Shown piece by piece: positions 63,161-64,000 of a DNA stretch of 64,000 nt. The notes beneath the pieces were generated by a model that was given only the letters and a program-made list of their open reading frames with translations, ran no database searches and was not told where the DNA came from. The translations under genes were made by a program, and so were the position numbers. Within the stretch, counting starts at the first letter, position 1. Each line of letters begins with the position of its first letter. This DNA is from an uncultured Duncaniella sp. (GTDB taxonomy: Bacteria; Bacteroidota; Bacteroidia; Bacteroidales; Muribaculaceae), in assembly GCA_910578615.1 (NCBI GenBank), contig CAJTRI010000016.1, positions 1 through 64,000 of the forward strand, given 5' to 3'.

Positions 63161-63191
63161 TTTGCCGGTTGGCATGGAATTGCTATATTTG
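63161..63191 (+). promoter_or_regulatory. promoter of the putative ncRNA
   Basis: TTTG at 63161-63164, a 19-base spacer and TATATTTG at 63184-63191: both boxes match exactly. Start near 63198. Confidence 0.82.
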
Positions 63192-63197
63192 CGTTGC

Positions 63198-63497
63198 CGA
63201 TTACCTCGCAGGGCCATAATCGTGGGACAAGCGTGGTGGTAGCATTTTAAATACTGAAAAGGCGTTTATCCGACGCTTGATTCTTGGCTTTGTGAAACTT
63301 CGCAACTTTCAATCTTCGTCAGGAATGAAGCAATGATAGATGCTCATGGTTATGCATGACAGTCCGAGGTGTGTCTTTTCCGCACCTCAGGGTCTCTGCA
63401 TATAGGCGTGGGCTCTGCATTGCTCGTTCTACGAAGATGGGCAATGCGAAGGCCTCACAAAGCGGGACGGGCAAGAGATACAGGCCCCCGCTTTTTT
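63198..63497 (+). ncRNA. putative ~300-nt non-coding RNA
   Basis: The stretch between a strong promoter and a strong terminator has several hairpins: AAGCGT/ACGCTT spanning about 63229-63278, CTTC/GAAG near 63314-63330, TCATG/CATGA near 63344-63359, GAGGTG/CACCTC near 63365-63388 and GCATTGC/GCAATGC near 63416-63447. It does not show tmRNA or RNase P signatures. Size and position would suit an abundant housekeeping RNA (6S, Bacteroidales-1 or a large signal-recognition RNA), but I cannot identify it. It might also be a leader of the next gene. Confidence 0.5.
63459..63497 (+). terminator. intrinsic terminator of the putative ncRNA
   Basis: AAAGCGGG (63459-63466) pairs with CCCGCTTT (63487-63494), and the T run continues to 63497. 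It lies 55 bases before the next ATG. Confidence 0.75.
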
Positions 63498-63551
63498 CAG
63501 TTTATACAAGAACCAATCAGAAAAACTCGTCGTGGGGCCTGACGGGGTGAT

Positions 63552-64000
63552 ATGGTCATGCAACATGGGAATTTGTTTATCGTAGCGCTGTCGCTGATGG
63601 CGGGGATAACGGCAAGGGCCGAATCCCTATATCTGCACATCTGGGAAAGTGACGGAAACTGGACTGTCCTCGACCTCGGACAGGTTGACAAACTTACATT
63701 TAGGGAGAACGGGATGCAGGTGCTTGATGCCGGCGACAATTTGGTAAAATCATTCTCGTCTGCCGGGCTGGCGTCGATGGAGGTCAGTGAGCAGAAGGTG
63801 TCGGGAATAATCGGTATCGGGTCGGAGACTGATAAGTCACCGATAAAGCTCGAAGGGAAGATACTTACAATCAAGGAGGACGGAGCGCTTGCCATCCACG
63901 ATGCGGGCGGAAGGCTATGTGTGGAGATTCTGTCTGTGTCGGCAGGGCAGACGGTCGATCTCTCAGCTATCGTAAACGGTGTCTACGTGGTGACACTGAA
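63552..64000 (+). CDS. secreted protein with type IX-like tail, cut by the window end
   Basis: The frame is open from ATG 63552 (or 63558) to the window edge, 149 codons, with no stop. A signal peptide (LFIVALSLMAGITARA) is followed by SLYLHIWESDGNWTVLDLGQ and VDKLTFRENGMQVL, a pattern common at the start of small exported proteins in this group. The last visible part (LAIHDAGGRLCVEILSV, DLSAIVNGVYVVTL) looks like a type IX secretion C-terminal domain, so only a few codons are missing. Function unknown. Confidence 0.6.
   Translation, partial: MVMQHGNLFIVALSLMAGITARAESLYLHIWESDGNWTVLDLGQVDKLTFRENGMQVLDAGDNLVKSFSSAGLASMEVSEQKVSGIIGIGSETDKSPIKLEGKILTIKEDGALAIHDAGGRLCVEILSVSAGQTVDLSAIVNGVYVVTL

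Larger units (their letters stand above)
63071..63551. other. intergenic region with probable RNA gene
   Basis: After the ilv terminator it contains a full promoter (63161-63191), about 300 bases with hairpins and no convincing protein frame, and a second terminator (63459-63497). The 64-residue frame at 63356-63550 runs through that terminator and has no family features. Confidence 0.6.

Noticed and set aside
63198..63497. Signal-recognition RNA, because of the local sequence TCAGGAATGAAGCAA
   Set aside because: The conserved tetraloop hairpin GGAA with the flanking AGCAG bulge is not properly formed, so I left the RNA unnamed.
63356..63550. 64-residue open frame before the last gene
   Set aside because: It reads through a terminator hairpin and T run, and has no recognisable features.

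Overview
The window comes from the chromosome of an anaerobic gut-type Bacteroidales bacterium, most likely a member of the Muribaculaceae (inference). The signs are a fused LpxC-FabZ protein, many promoters of the Bacteroidetes form (a -7 box TAnnTTTG with a TTTG about 20 bases upstream), almost no Shine-Dalgarno sequences, a TonB/ExbB/ExbD system, secreted proteins with type IX-like C-terminal tails, and many Bacteroidetes-only families (DUF3127, DUF3256, DUF4230, DUF4292, DUF4294, DUF4494). I found no rRNA, tRNA, CRISPR array or transposase gene.

Layout. 0.6-5.3 kb: lipid A genes lpxD, lpxC/fabZ and lpxA, followed by a catalytically degenerate endonuclease I-like secreted protein and a small lipoprotein. 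5.6-13.2 kb: smpB, a Yip1-like membrane protein, two DUF4230 proteins, a DUF3127 protein, an envelope set (TPR protein, PstS-like lipoprotein, small membrane protein) and rarA. 13.4-15.5 kb: the serine pair serC-serA. 15.5-20 kb: an accessory stretch with an AT-richer secreted protein flanked by inverted copies of a short palindrome, then a GH29 alpha-L-fucosidase lipoprotein and a divergent AraC-type regulator. 20-30.5 kb: nucleoside phosphorylase, dprA, thioesterase, acyl-CoA synthetase, two exported proteins, a metallo-beta-lactamase-fold protein, metF, yraN and obg.

30.6-40.6 kb is a surface-sugar region. One leftward operon (DUF4494, yggS, then three genes resembling legionaminic/sialic acid activation enzymes) and another (dapB, lepB, wbqC-like, GT26 glycosyltransferase) are separated by a rightward two-gene type II restriction-modification cassette with foreign codon use. 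The cassette starts at a perfect 24-bp inverted repeat whose arms carry outward-facing promoter boxes. The methyltransferase and the nonulosonate operon therefore appear to share one symmetric divergent promoter.

41-54.7 kb: ndk, an M23 peptidase, an RprY-like two-component pair, a dut/TPR/DUF4292/EnvC-like operon, a DEAD-box helicase, DUF3256, and the pdxJ-exbB-exbD-tonB operon. 54.8-56.8 kb: a short ACT-like protein, nadK and a YgjP-type metallopeptidase. 57-63 kb: the branched-chain amino acid operon ilvD-ilvB-ilvN-thioesterase-ilvC. The window closes with a probable ~300-nt non-coding RNA, with a strong promoter and terminator but no convincing ORF, and a secreted protein cut by the window edge.

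Most of the window is ordinary core genome. The least explained items are the palindromic promoter of the restriction-modification system, the endonuclease-like pseudoenzyme, the incomplete nonulosonate set, the palindrome-flanked accessory gene and the putative ncRNA. Family assignments rest on recognised motifs only, because no searches could be run.
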